A stretch of DNA of 64,000 bases, taken from assembly GCF_001661345.1 (NCBI RefSeq), contig NW_017962913.1, positions 3,218,941-3,282,940 on the forward strand, in the 5' to 3' direction. The notes below the pieces were generated by a model, which did no database searches, was not told the DNA's origin, and saw only the letters and a list, made by a program, of their open reading frames with translations. Within the stretch, counting starts at the first letter, position 1. Every line of letters begins with the position of its first letter. Shown here in pieces: positions 10,489 to 20,417 of the stretch. The DNA comes from Ascoidea rubescens DSM 1968. Lineage: Eukaryota > Ascomycota > Saccharomycetes > Ascoideales > Ascoideaceae. The position numbers and the translations under genes were made by a program.

Positions 10489-13400
10489 TTATAGTGTGCT
10501 GACCTTTGACAAGATGGAAAGCAACTCATTCACACCTTCGACGCTGGCAATGGCACTGGTCCCGCTGCTCTGCCCAATGGAAACCGTGAAAACGTCGTTG
10601 ATCTTCTTTTCCTTGTAGAGTTCGTTGCCATACTCGAAGATGGGTTCTATTAACGAGTTGGACCCTGCGGCTAGCATCAATAATTCAATTTTCCCTGAGT
10701 TCAACTTTTTGGTCAAGTAGTTCAAGTTCAAGAGATTCTGTTCCAAGGTGTTGTTCCCGTTGTTTGGATATATTTCCACGTCTGGCTGCGCAATTGGCGA
10801 AGATCTCACTGATGGGGAATTCGATGCTGGCATCAATCTGTACTTGTTTCCCAACTCCAATTCTCCCTTTTGTAGCGAGTCCATGATAAATGATATTGCC
10901 TTTAGAGCCAAGTCGCCCTGTTGGATCACAACAATGTACTTCACCAGAGTTGCGTGAACACCATCTTTGCTGAATAAGTCGTTGACGTGTGTTATACAGT
11001 CACTGATGGTCGACATCGCTCTCTCAGTATCCTCCACTTTTTCTGTGTGGAACCTTAATGTGCACTCTTCCAACTCAAGATACGACCCTGGTAGTCTTTC
11101 AATCATCGACCTAATAACTTCAGTCACCGAGTCCATCCAATTCAATTCTTTCTCGTCTACAATTGACACCCAGCTTGTTGAATTTGGCAACTTCACATAT
11201 GCTCCATTTTCTGCAATCAACCCCAAGTTTGAAACTCTACGGTACATCAAGTCTAAATCAGATCTCATGTTATAACTCATCACAAATACAACATTTCTAG
11301 CATCAGATGTCAAATCGGATAGCACCTTTAACGTTCTTTGAGTCTCAACTGGAAGTGTGTTCCTTAAGGTTTTGTTGACAATGCTGGATGTGTTTGACGA
11401 TGTCTCGAGATTTAGTATAATTACTCTTTTGTCGCCAAAATTGTTGTCCTTATTGTTCTCAATTTCTAGATACTTGTTGAAAAAACTTGTAGAGTTCAAT
11501 GACATCATATTGGTGACTCTTCTTTCTTCTTGTTTTTCCCATGACAATTCAATCGACTCAATACATTCTTGAACCCAGGTATTGCAGTCTTGTTTTTCTA
11601 AAATATCGTCCAATATTTCCCAGCTTTTGACTTTTTCTTCTTCTTCAAGGTGCAACGCCTTATAGAAACTGTTTGATAGATTTTCAATGTCCCATGGGTT
11701 AATCAAGATTGCTCCCTTTTTAAATATTTCAGCCGATCCAGTGAATTCAGACAATATTAAAGGTGATTTTTTTTCCTTGCTTGCAACAATGAATTCATGG
11801 CATGTTAAATTCATTCCTTCTCTCATTGTTGATACAATAAATGTATCTGCTTCAGAGATCAATGCTAAATACTGTTGAAAGTCAATATCTTGATGTAGGA
11901 AAACCACTGGCTGAGAGATTGATATATTTGTGGTTAAAGAATTAATTCTATCAACGATTTGCATCACTTCAATCTCTAGATCTTTGTCATAAGCCGATGA
12001 TTTTAGACAGATTTGAATTAGAACTGCTTCGTCAATGTAGTTGGGATTTTCTTTCAAGAATTTTTCATAAGCTAATAATTTTTGTTTAACACCCCTGATT
12101 CGGTCAAATTTGTCTCTACCGACAATTAATTTTTTATTTAACCATTTTTCTTTAATTAGTTTCCTCCATTGTATGACATTTTCGTCTTTTAGTTGTATTT
12201 TTAATTTGTTGATATCAATTCCAACGGAAGAGTAGTTGACTTCGATGATTTTGCCGTCATATCTTAAAAATCCGTCATTTGAAAAGTCAGCCAATAGAAT
12301 TCTGTTGCAAGTTTGCAAGAAATGTAGGGCATATTCGCTTGTTTGGAAAGTTATGCAATTTGCTCCTAGTATACCCAATAGCAAGTTTTTTCTTTGGCCT
12401 AAACATCTGAATACTTCGGAAGAAGGAAAAGAAGCATGGAGGAAAAAGCCGATTTTGGCATAGGGCAATTTTTCTCTAATCATTTGGGGCAATAATAAGA
12501 GATGGTAGTCATGAACCCAGATGATGTCACCATGACCGTAGTTATCGATGATTTGGTCAGCGAATAATTGATTTAGAGATTTATAGTATTCCCACGAGTG
12601 ATCTTCAAAGGCTTTTGATCTTGGATTATCAGGGACTTGGTAGTGAAAAGTTGGCCACAAGATTTGTTTACAAAAGTTTTTGTAGTGACCTTGGAAGGTG
12701 TAGTCATCAGGGAAAACAGGGATTGAGTTGAAGTTTTGAATAAGGGATTTTTGGATTTTGGATTTAGTTTTGTCTAGCAATTCATCAGTTGGCATGCCAA
12801 CTGTTCCGACCCATTTAAATGAGGAATTGGGGTTTTGATCCAAGAAATAAGAATTGACAGCGTTTCTCAAACCACCATTGCCCTTTTTGTAGTCAATGAT
12901 TGACCAGGGAGCATTTTCAAAGATATTTTGAGATTGAGCTTGCAATTGAGATTGTGATTGGTTTAGTAGGAGGTTTTGAACTTGGGGATGAGATAGACCA
13001 CCGAAGGGAGCGAAATTTAGAGCGTTGTTTTTATTTTCAATGTTGATCAAGTTGTTGTCGAAATTTTTTTGAATTTTCAATTGTGTTTTCTCCAATTCTT
13101 TTAAAGAGTCAGTTGAGAGGGAGGTAATGCTGGAGTATGAGTCTACTTTAACCAAGTTTTGGTGGGCGTTTGGGTTTTCATTGGAGGTAAAAGCCTTTTT
13201 CAATAAGGGTTTTCTGTTTAGTTTGACTAGATCATTTGTAGAATTGATTGCCTTTTGAAGATAGGATAAATCGACAATGTTTGAAGAGGAATTCTTTAGG
13301 GAGTTGTATCTTGATTTTGGTTGAATGTATAGGTTTAGATTTGAGGAGGAACGATTCAAGTTGTAAGGAATTTGATCTGAAGTTTGAATGATTGAGGATT

Positions 13401-14065
13401 CTGATTCGGCCAAGATTAAATCCGACAAGGTGGTTGAGGAAGAGGATTGTTTTAGCAAGTTTTCAGGGTTTTCAATGATGGTGTTTTTGATGTTGTTGAT
13501 GAAGAAATTTTCCGCAGAGTTCAAAGTTGGGTTAATTGGAGCAGTTTGAGATCTCTTTAGAGGAATTCTTTGGAATTCTAAGGTTGTTTTCTCTAAGCTA
13601 TTGTCGGGAGCATTTTTTTTAGTGAATTTGTTGAATTGATTTGATTTGATGTTGACATTGTTAATTGGAGCAGAAGCGAGCAAAGAGGAATTCAACTGGG
13701 CGGAGTTTGGATTGCGGATCTTGGAAACATCGGCAATGGTGTTTTTGTTTCTTTTGTCAGTTATGGTATCTATGTTTTCGTTATTAACCAATTTTAAGTT
13801 TTGTAGATTGCGATTAATAGTGGCATCGGAAGCTTTCGAATTGGAGGATGATGAGGACTGAGAGGAAGGTAGGGGAGAGGCCAAATTGACATTGAACAGC
13901 TTTGGAGATTCAATTTGGAACTCGACAGTGTATGGAAGAAAACTGTAAAACGAGACAAAATATGATAAGAGGTGGTGGTTAGTCTTGCGTACTGATTGAA
14001 GAGGAGGATTTGGCTGGCGTTGCTATAGAAAGAAATACATACAGAGTAGCGACAAAGACAGTCAT
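10489..14065 (-). CDS. TSL1: Trehalose-6-phosphate synthase complex regulatory subunit (Tsl1/Tps3 type), one intron
   Basis: This is a regulatory subunit of the cytosolic Tps1-Tps2 trehalose synthase complex. CDS is complement(10489..13942,14043..14065), 1,158 residues; S. cerevisiae Tsl1 has 1,098 and Tps3 1,054. The N-terminus MTVFVATLFLPYTVEF matches the family start motif only when exon 1 (ATG at 14063-14065) is spliced to exon 2. A Ser/Asn-rich region of about 330 residues follows, then a GT20-like domain (WVGTVGMP, WPTFHYQVPD, GDIIWVHDYHLLLLPQMIR, IGFFLHASFPSSEVFR, REGMNLTCHEFIVAS). A trehalose-phosphatase-like domain ends the protein. Its expected DxDGT catalytic motif reads ILNLETS, so it should be catalytically dead, as in Tsl1/Tps3. 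Tsl1 versus Tps3 orthology is undecided. Confidence 0.93.
13943..14042 (-). other. Intron of TSL1/TPS3-like gene (100 nt)
   Basis: The donor is GTATGT directly after ...GCTACTCT, the branch-like sequence is GACTAAC, and the acceptor is TTTTACAG. Splicing completes a CTT codon and yields the continuous family motif ATLFLPYTVEF. Without splicing the exon 2 frame has no ATG. Confidence 0.9.
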
Positions 14066-14736
14066 TGGAGAGGAATTGGACAGTTAAGGAACGATTCTGG
14101 GGGGGAGGGGACAGCCGGAAAGTGCAGCTGATTGTGGTGCGTGGTGCTGGGGACAATTGAGAGGATGTTGGGACAAGAGATGTGGTAAGAAATGAAGAAG
14201 AACAGAAGAGAAAAGCAATGGTTTATATAGAGCAGAGCGATGACAAAGGATGAGAAAAGCAAAAGCAAAGCAAAGCTGGACCGCAAACACAGCAGAGTAG
14301 GATTAGATCAACGAGATTGGATCAGGAAATGTGGACGACAATTGGACTGGAGCCTGAACCAGATCAATTCGATTGGAGCCCAGCGACAAATGGCAGCAAA
14401 GAACCCTCTCTCTGCTGACGCTTTCCCAGCTGCTGGAGCTGCTCTGCCGTCAAATCAGCTGCAGCCCTTCGCTCGCCGGGAGGCTCTGCAACGCGCCGCT
14501 CTGCCGTGAAGATTTCGCACGCGCCCTGCATCCGTCCGTGGGCCCACGTGGGCGCTCTTCGCGGAGACGTCTCAGCTCGGTTACATCCAGATCTCCGCGA
14601 TCAAAGCCGAGAGCACGTGTGCGAGATCCGTCCCGGTGGCAGCTCTTGCCTCAGTACCCATATATTCGTTCGTAAGAAGCTCTGGAGGCAACTCGTTTTT
14701 GGTTCTCTCTTTCACCAGACTTTTCTGTTCCACACA
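14066..14736. promoter_or_regulatory. Divergent promoter region TSL1-like/HUL5 with GC-rich island and two E-boxes
   Basis: No gene is seen. The part near TSL1 is mixed; AGGGG at 14106-14110 is STRE-like but only 41 bp from the start codon. A GC-rich island runs about 14400-14700. Two CACGTG palindromes lie at 14545-14550 and 14614-14619, 118-192 bp upstream of the HUL5 start. CACGTG is bound by Cbf1/Pho4-type bHLH factors in yeasts; occupancy is not shown by sequence. Confidence 0.5.
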
Positions 14737-17700
14737 ATGCAGATATTCAATGGCGACTACAGGAAAACGAGAGTCATCAATCTTGGGGGCTCCAGGAGCT
14801 CCAACTCTGCATCCACCATTTTGCAGAAGAACAACTTGCTCCGAAAACAGAGGACTCTCCAAAAGAAGAAATCAAACTCTCTTTATCGCTTGAACATTTA
14901 CATAGGCTCTTACATTTTCATCAAAAACATCAGAAGAAAGCTATTTAACCAATTCATTGCTAGCAGCCGTGACACGTCCTGCTCCGACATCAAACAATTG
15001 ATCACCTATTTCAACTGTTTTAATAACCAGATCTTGGTTTCAAACATTGTCACTGGCTCTTTAAACGATACTTCAAATGCAATTCATATCCTAAGGAATC
15101 ACATTCAATCGAACCTCAATTCTCTCAATTTCGATTCTCCCACCCAGAAAGACAAAACTTTCAGCTCCCTAGCCCTCACAATATCCAAGGCACTTGCCAC
15201 TCTAAAATCCTATCACAACTATTTCTCTGAATCTAATAACACCAATCTCCATTTTCAGCGGGTTTTATTTGATTACATATACTTGGCCCTGTTTCTACTT
15301 TTCCATAATCTCGTCCCAACAGAAGATAGCTCCATTATAAACGCTCTATCCAATTCAGCCAAATCTCTATTTCAATACTTGCTACACATCAACATCAACC
15401 CCCAAACAATACATCGAGATAAATACAATGTATCTACCCTATTCAATCTTTTTCTCCACCTATCCTTTTACGATTCATCCCATTTAATAAACCTCTTATC
15501 AACCTTCAATTTCAAATCCATTTTTTCTGCTCTAAAATCAAATTATGAATCAAATCTTTTACATCACGTCTCATCCAACAACACCTCTTTTCAAAATTCT
15601 ATTCAAACTATCCCAAATTTCATCCAAAGCAACTATTCCTCCTCCTTTGATCAAATAAATCCCCTAATTTTAAAATCTTCCGGCTTATTATCCAATTCAA
15701 ACTCAAATTACAACAAACTACTATTTCTATCTAATTTTCTATTCATAAAATCACTAGATTCAACATTTCCTATTGATCTTTTATTCAATATTTCCTCTTC
15801 CATCATCCAATCTTTAAATTGCCAATTGTCCTTTAAAAATTCCCCAGCACCTCCAAATGCCGAAAACAACAACTTTATCTTTCAAAAATTACATTTAAAC
15901 ACCTCTTTGAAAAATTTGAAATTTTTTTACTCCAAAAAATTCTGCTCCCTCTTACTCAATTCATCTTTACCAGTTGACCGAATTTCTCATTTTTATTCAA
16001 ATCTCTTTAGAATCTTTCCCTCTCATAAAAACGAAATCCTAATTCACCTAAACATTTCCAATTTTTTCAACAACTATCTCACATATTTCAATAAAAATGG
16101 CATATCCCATCACATCATCAACGAAATTCTATCTCTTTCCGAAGAAGACGTAAACTCTTCCGACAATTTTGATTTTTTATCTATTTTCTTACCAAATATA
16201 GACAATAAAAAAGAAAAATTTTATAAATTTTTCTTCAGTGACTTACTATTTTTCTTAGAGATTTTATCCTTTTCTCTAAATGTTTCAACTGATGTTGATA
16301 TTCTAAATCAAAACTACTCAAACAACACAACCTCAAATTATAAATTCTTTCTACCCTTACAGCAATTCAAATCTTTTTCGAAGTTTTTAAGGAGATTCTG
16401 TCTACTATTAGCATGGAACGAATCATTAATTATTCAATTTTTCTTAAAAATTATCCAATCAAAAGATGAAACCCCTTTTCATAATCTACCCTTTTCCATA
16501 TATAGGAAATCTTCTTTACTGACTAAAAGTGAATTTTCAAATGAATTTATCATGTATAACATGTATCAGCCTAAAATAGGTACTTTTAATATATCAGAAT
16601 ACATACACTATGATACCGATTCTCATATTTTTCTTTCAAATTTTATCATTCTAAAACACGCTTCAAGAAAAGTCCTAAATCAAATTTATCTTTTAGATTC
16701 AAGACTATTCTTTCTTGAACAGGGGTTTTGGACAATTAAGCCAGATGACGAACACTCCGTAGATAAATTGTCTCATCTTTCTTGTTTTATTGCTCAAATA
16801 GAAGAGTTATACTATGAAAATGACTTAAAATCAATGGAAAATGAAGAAGAAGAAGAAGAAGAAGAAGAAGATGATGATGATAATGAAGACGAAGATGAAG
16901 ACGAAGAAAAACATGACTATAATAATGTTTTGAATAAGACTAATAAAATGGATACTGTTGATCAAAAAAAAAAGGAGGAAAATAATTTTGCAAAAGATAG
17001 TTTGAAGACTATTTTTGATAATGATATTGTTATAACTGAGAATCCCAATAGAAAAATTCCCTTGATTTTGATCGATAATGCTATTGACGAATCTATTAAG
17101 AATGAAGATGAAAACATAGATACAGATGGCGATAACATTTTAAATGAGTTTAATCATATTTTAAAGTTTATTATTAATGAAAAGACTCTGAAGAAAAATA
17201 AAGAAAAAGATAATAATAATAATAATAATAATGGTAATAATACTAAAATTGATTTTTCAAATCTTGCCAATTTTCATTATAACTACAATTTTGAATTTGA
17301 ATTTAATTCTAAATTACATTCAAAACTAAAAACTTCATCAGCTCAAGGCACTATGACAGTTTTCAAGTATTTCCCGTATTTTATACCATTTGCAGATAGA
17401 GCGCGTATTTTACAGATGCTTATAAGTTTAGATCAAGAGCGAAACAATTATGATCGGGTCAATACACAGTTTAATCCAATTACTGGCGAGTTTGTTCGAG
17501 TTAATATTGTCGAGGCAACACTTCGTCGGGACCATTTATTGAAGGATGCGTTTGAACAATTCTATGGGATTAGTAATTTCAAAGCGCCATTATCAATTAA
17601 ATTTTTGGATGAATTTGGACAAGAAGAAGTTGGAGTCGATGGAGGAGGTTTGACAAAAGAGTTTTTAATCAGTGTCATTAAAGAAGGATTTAAGAAGGAA

Positions 17701-18684
17701 AACAAATTGTTTTTGGACAGCAAATATCATCAGCTATATCCCAATCCCAATATTTACTTGAAATTAAAGTACAAGGGCGGTAATAAAAATGATAAGAATA
17801 ACAATAAAATTGTGAGAAATGCAGCTAAAAATCTCCAAGAAATTGAATTTTTAGGTAAACTTGTTGGAAAATGTTTATATCAAAATATATTAGTTGATTT
17901 AAATTTTGCACCGTTTTTTCTAAATAAAATGAATTCCAACAACAAATTGTTGAAACCGTCTTTTAATGATTTGAAAACATTGGATTTTGATTTATATAAT
18001 GGGTTGAACAATTTATTGAGAATGACGGACAAGCAGATTGAGGAAATGGGATTTACATTCAGTATCAATGAAAAAATTTTCTATGATGAAGATGAACAAA
18101 AGGAAGGAAAAGAAAAAGAAGAGTTGATAAATGTTGAATTGATAAACAATGGATCAGAAGTTGCACTAAATGGAATGAACAAAATTCAATATATTGCACA
18201 GTTGTCTAATTTTAAATTGAATGTTTGCATTGGACCACAATTGCACTATTTTTTAAAGGGATTGTATTCGATGATCCCACAAAGATGGTTGAATATATTT
18301 AACGCATACGAGTTGCAAATGTTGATATCGGGAGGTGGGACCAGAATTGACTTGGAAGATTTGAAAAAGAACATCAAGTTGAGCTGGTACCATGACAGCG
18401 ATCCGACGATTTTGGCGTTATGGGAAGTGTTGGAAGAGTTCTCAGAGGAGGAGCGATCGAGATTCATCAAGTTTGTGACGAGTGTTCCACGAGCCCCATT
18501 GTTGGGATTTCAAGAGTTGAACCCGAAGTTTGGAATAGGATTTGGGGGAAGTGATGTAAGCAGATTGCCCACAGCTTCGACGTGTGTGAATTTGTTGAAG
18601 TTGCCCAACTACAGAAACAAAAGAGTGTTGAGGGAAAAGTTGTTGTTTGCAATCAATTCCAATTCGGGCTTCAACTTGTCGTAG
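14737..18684 (+). CDS. HUL5: HECT-type E3/E4 ubiquitin ligase Hul5
   Basis: Hul5 (UBE3B/UBE3C family) extends ubiquitin chains on proteasome-bound and misfolded proteins. The product has 1,315 residues, against about 910 in S. cerevisiae; the excess is low-complexity sequence. The basic N-terminus, with an IQ-like stretch around residues 40-80, fits the family. An acidic and Asn-rich insertion lies around 700-830. The C-terminal HECT domain shows FDEFGQEEVGVDGGGLTKEF, EFLGKLVGKCLYQNI, LQMLISGGGTRIDLEDL and FVTSVPRAPLLGF. LPTASTCVNLLKLP holds the thioester Cys near residue 1283. I chose the ATG at 14737 because it begins a Hul5-like basic N-terminus; the upstream in-frame sequence comes from the GC-rich promoter and begins at GTG. 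Confidence 0.95.
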   Translation: MQIFNGDYRKTRVINLGGSRSSNSASTILQKNNLLRKQRTLQKKKSNSLYRLNIYIGSYIFIKNIRRKLFNQFIASSRDTSCSDIKQLITYFNCFNNQILVSNIVTGSLNDTSNAIHILRNHIQSNLNSLNFDSPTQKDKTFSSLALTISKALATLKSYHNYFSESNNTNLHFQRVLFDYIYLALFLLFHNLVPTEDSSIINALSNSAKSLFQYLLHININPQTIHRDKYNVSTLFNLFLHLSFYDSSHLINLLSTFNFKSIFSALKSNYESNLLHHVSSNNTSFQNSIQTIPNFIQSNYSSSFDQINPLILKSSGLLSNSNSNYNKLLFLSNFLFIKSLDSTFPIDLLFNISSSIIQSLNCQLSFKNSPAPPNAENNNFIFQKLHLNTSLKNLKFFYSKKFCSLLLNSSLPVDRISHFYSNLFRIFPSHKNEILIHLNISNFFNNYLTYFNKNGISHHIINEILSLSEEDVNSSDNFDFLSIFLPNIDNKKEKFYKFFFSDLLFFLEILSFSLNVSTDVDILNQNYSNNTTSNYKFFLPLQQFKSFSKFLRRFCLLLAWNESLIIQFFLKIIQSKDETPFHNLPFSIYRKSSLLTKSEFSNEFIMYNMYQPKIGTFNISEYIHYDTDSHIFLSNFIILKHASRKVLNQIYLLDSRLFFLEQGFWTIKPDDEHSVDKLSHLSCFIAQIEELYYENDLKSMENEEEEEEEEEDDDDNEDEDEDEEKHDYNNVLNKTNKMDTVDQKKKEENNFAKDSLKTIFDNDIVITENPNRKIPLILIDNAIDESIKNEDENIDTDGDNILNEFNHILKFIINEKTLKKNKEKDNNNNNNNGNNTKIDFSNLANFHYNYNFEFEFNSKLHSKLKTSSAQGTMTVFKYFPYFIPFADRARILQMLISLDQERNNYDRVNTQFNPITGEFVRVNIVEATLRRDHLLKDAFEQFYGISNFKAPLSIKFLDEFGQEEVGVDGGGLTKEFLISVIKEGFKKENKLFLDSKYHQLYPNPNIYLKLKYKGGNKNDKNNNKIVRNAAKNLQEIEFLGKLVGKCLYQNILVDLNFAPFFLNKMNSNNKLLKPSFNDLKTLDFDLYNGLNNLLRMTDKQIEEMGFTFSINEKIFYDEDEQKEGKEKEELINVELINNGSEVALNGMNKIQYIAQLSNFKLNVCIGPQLHYFLKGLYSMIPQRWLNIFNAYELQMLISGGGTRIDLEDLKKNIKLSWYHDSDPTILALWEVLEEFSEEERSRFIKFVTSVPRAPLLGFQELNPKFGIGFGGSDVSRLPTASTCVNLLKLPNYRNKRVLREKLLFAINSNSGFNLS

Positions 18685-18923
18685 AACAGCGTAGGCGAGA
18701 TAGAGCAATACACGATAGATCACGTCAAGAAAAGGCAGGCGAAACAGGCAGGAGAAAGACGAGCAATAACAAACAGACGTAGACGTAGCACAGAGTATTC
18801 TCTAACAGCAGCGCAACGAGGAGCTACTGGCGATGGAGTCAGCTTTGCAACAGCAGCCACTTCTCAAAGCAGAAGGAACAAGGCAGCTCCAGCACTAGAG
18901 CTTAGTTCTCCAGCTTCACCACC

Positions 18924-20417
18924 ATGCTTGCCTCCAAACTTCGTCGCTTGTCAGCTTCGTTCAGGCGTCCTTCCCCTGCTGCTTCTACTGCTTCTCCAGC
19001 TGCTTCTGTTGCTTCTCCAGCTGCCTCCAGCGACAACAGCAATCTGACCCAGCAAGGCCCTCCCAACTTGCGACTCACCACCAAGCTCACTTGTTCCTCG
19101 CCCCCAGACGTCGTGAGCCCCTCCTCCTTCTGCTGCTCACCTCGCCAACGATCACACTCCAGGAAGCTCATACGCAGCAAATACTCCTCAGGCACTTCAG
19201 GCACCTCAGGCACCTCAGGACCCTCCAAGACTTCTTCCGAGACCTCGCTAGAGACCCTTCCAACGACTACTCCTAAAACATCAACATCTTCCAGAAACTC
19301 AAGAAACTCAAGAAACTCAAGGAAATCCAAACACTTCACCAGTTTAAAGAGCCCAAATAACTCAAATAACTCAAGCGCCAATACAAATCCTGGCCCAAAG
19401 CAAACGAAAGACTCGAACCCGAATTTTGCTAGCCGGCCAAAACAATTGGATAACAAAAGATCGTTTTCTCTACACATCCATTCAAAGTTGAATAATTGCT
19501 GTAGCTGTTGTGTTCAATCTGATCAGTTCTGCTCAGACACCAGCTCATCCTCATTAGACTGCGAATTACATAGAGGCTATAATCATACTCATACTCATAC
19601 TCATAATCATAATCATAATCATAATCAAATAAATCGTCAAAACAACACTGTTATGAATAATAAAAATTATCAGTTCAAAAATAAATCGCAAGATACTTTA
19701 ACTTCCGTTTTCTCTTCAAATAATTCAAACTCAATTGATACAACTGGTTCAAATGATTTCATCGATAATAATTATATAATAGATAAAGATATTGAAATAC
19801 TACTAAAAGATATAAACGATTTTGATTTCAATTTCAATTTCAATACTCAAAACCAAGATCAAACGCAAACGCAAACGCAAACTCAAAACGAAAATGAACT
19901 AATCTTAAAAAGAGAAATAAACCAATTATTTGATGAAAACTCAAAAAATTTAATTATCCTAAACAACGATATCAAAGAATTGAAAAAAATATCAAACAAA
20001 ATTCAAGGCAAATTTATCAAATTCAAAGAAATCGAAATCGGCAAACAAAAATTGAGAAAAAAGGATAATGACTTGAAAAATCTAAATTTGAAATTCATAA
20101 ATATTATTGATTCCGCAATAATCAACTCAAATTTCAACAATAAGAATATTTCAAACAAAAACAAAAACAAAACAACTGATATTGAAAATTTAAATCTTTT
20201 GAAAAACGTCATCTTTGAATCCTTTAGCTTGATCAATTCTCCTGTAGAATTACTGAATCACCTCTCATCCCTCTCAAACGACAACAACAACAACAAACCT
20301 TACTCTTCCAATGATTCTTCAAGAAAAAAAAAACTCTACGAATATAACGAAGAGCTTACAATCAGAACTGACAAGTATCTTGAATCTTTAAATGACTTTA
20401 TTGATAAATTTGTGTAG
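18924..20417 (+). CDS. Unrecognised Ser-rich protein with His/Asn repeats and C-terminal helices
   Basis: I do not recognise this 497-residue protein. Residues 1-40 are rich in Ala/Ser/Pro and Arg, and the next about 130 are Ser/Thr/Asn-rich with short repeats (SGTSGTSG, NSRNSRNSR). A Cys cluster (NNCCSCCVQSDQFC) lies near 190. Around 220-235 an alternating His-Thr/His-Asn run is encoded by CATACT/CATAAT repeats. From about 325 to the end it is Lys/Glu/Leu/Ile-rich and probably helical or coiled coil (LNNDIKELKKISNKIQGKF). No signal peptide or membrane segment is evident. GC content falls sharply from the 5' to the 3' half. The ATG at 18924 is the first in the frame. It lies 239 bp downstream of HUL5 on the same strand. 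Confidence 0.75.
   Translation: MLASKLRRLSASFRRPSPAASTASPAASVASPAASSDNSNLTQQGPPNLRLTTKLTCSSPPDVVSPSSFCCSPRQRSHSRKLIRSKYSSGTSGTSGTSGPSKTSSETSLETLPTTTPKTSTSSRNSRNSRNSRKSKHFTSLKSPNNSNNSSANTNPGPKQTKDSNPNFASRPKQLDNKRSFSLHIHSKLNNCCSCCVQSDQFCSDTSSSSLDCELHRGYNHTHTHTHNHNHNHNQINRQNNTVMNNKNYQFKNKSQDTLTSVFSSNNSNSIDTTGSNDFIDNNYIIDKDIEILLKDINDFDFNFNFNTQNQDQTQTQTQTQNENELILKREINQLFDENSKNLIILNNDIKELKKISNKIQGKFIKFKEIEIGKQKLRKKDNDLKNLNLKFINIIDSAIINSNFNNKNISNKNKNKTTDIENLNLLKNVIFESFSLINSPVELLNHLSSLSNDNNNNKPYSSNDSSRKKKLYEYNEELTIRTDKYLESLNDFIDKFV

Noticed and set aside
13884-13884. TTG start for the TSL1-like gene (MASPLPSS...)
   Set aside because: The open frame continues upstream through the conserved FLPYTVEF motif to a splice acceptor, and a consensus first exon with ATG exists.
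14506-14736. N-terminal extension of HUL5 frame
   Set aside because: It begins at GTG, lies in the GC-rich promoter island, and does not resemble Hul5. The ATG at 14737 opens a Hul5-like N-terminus.
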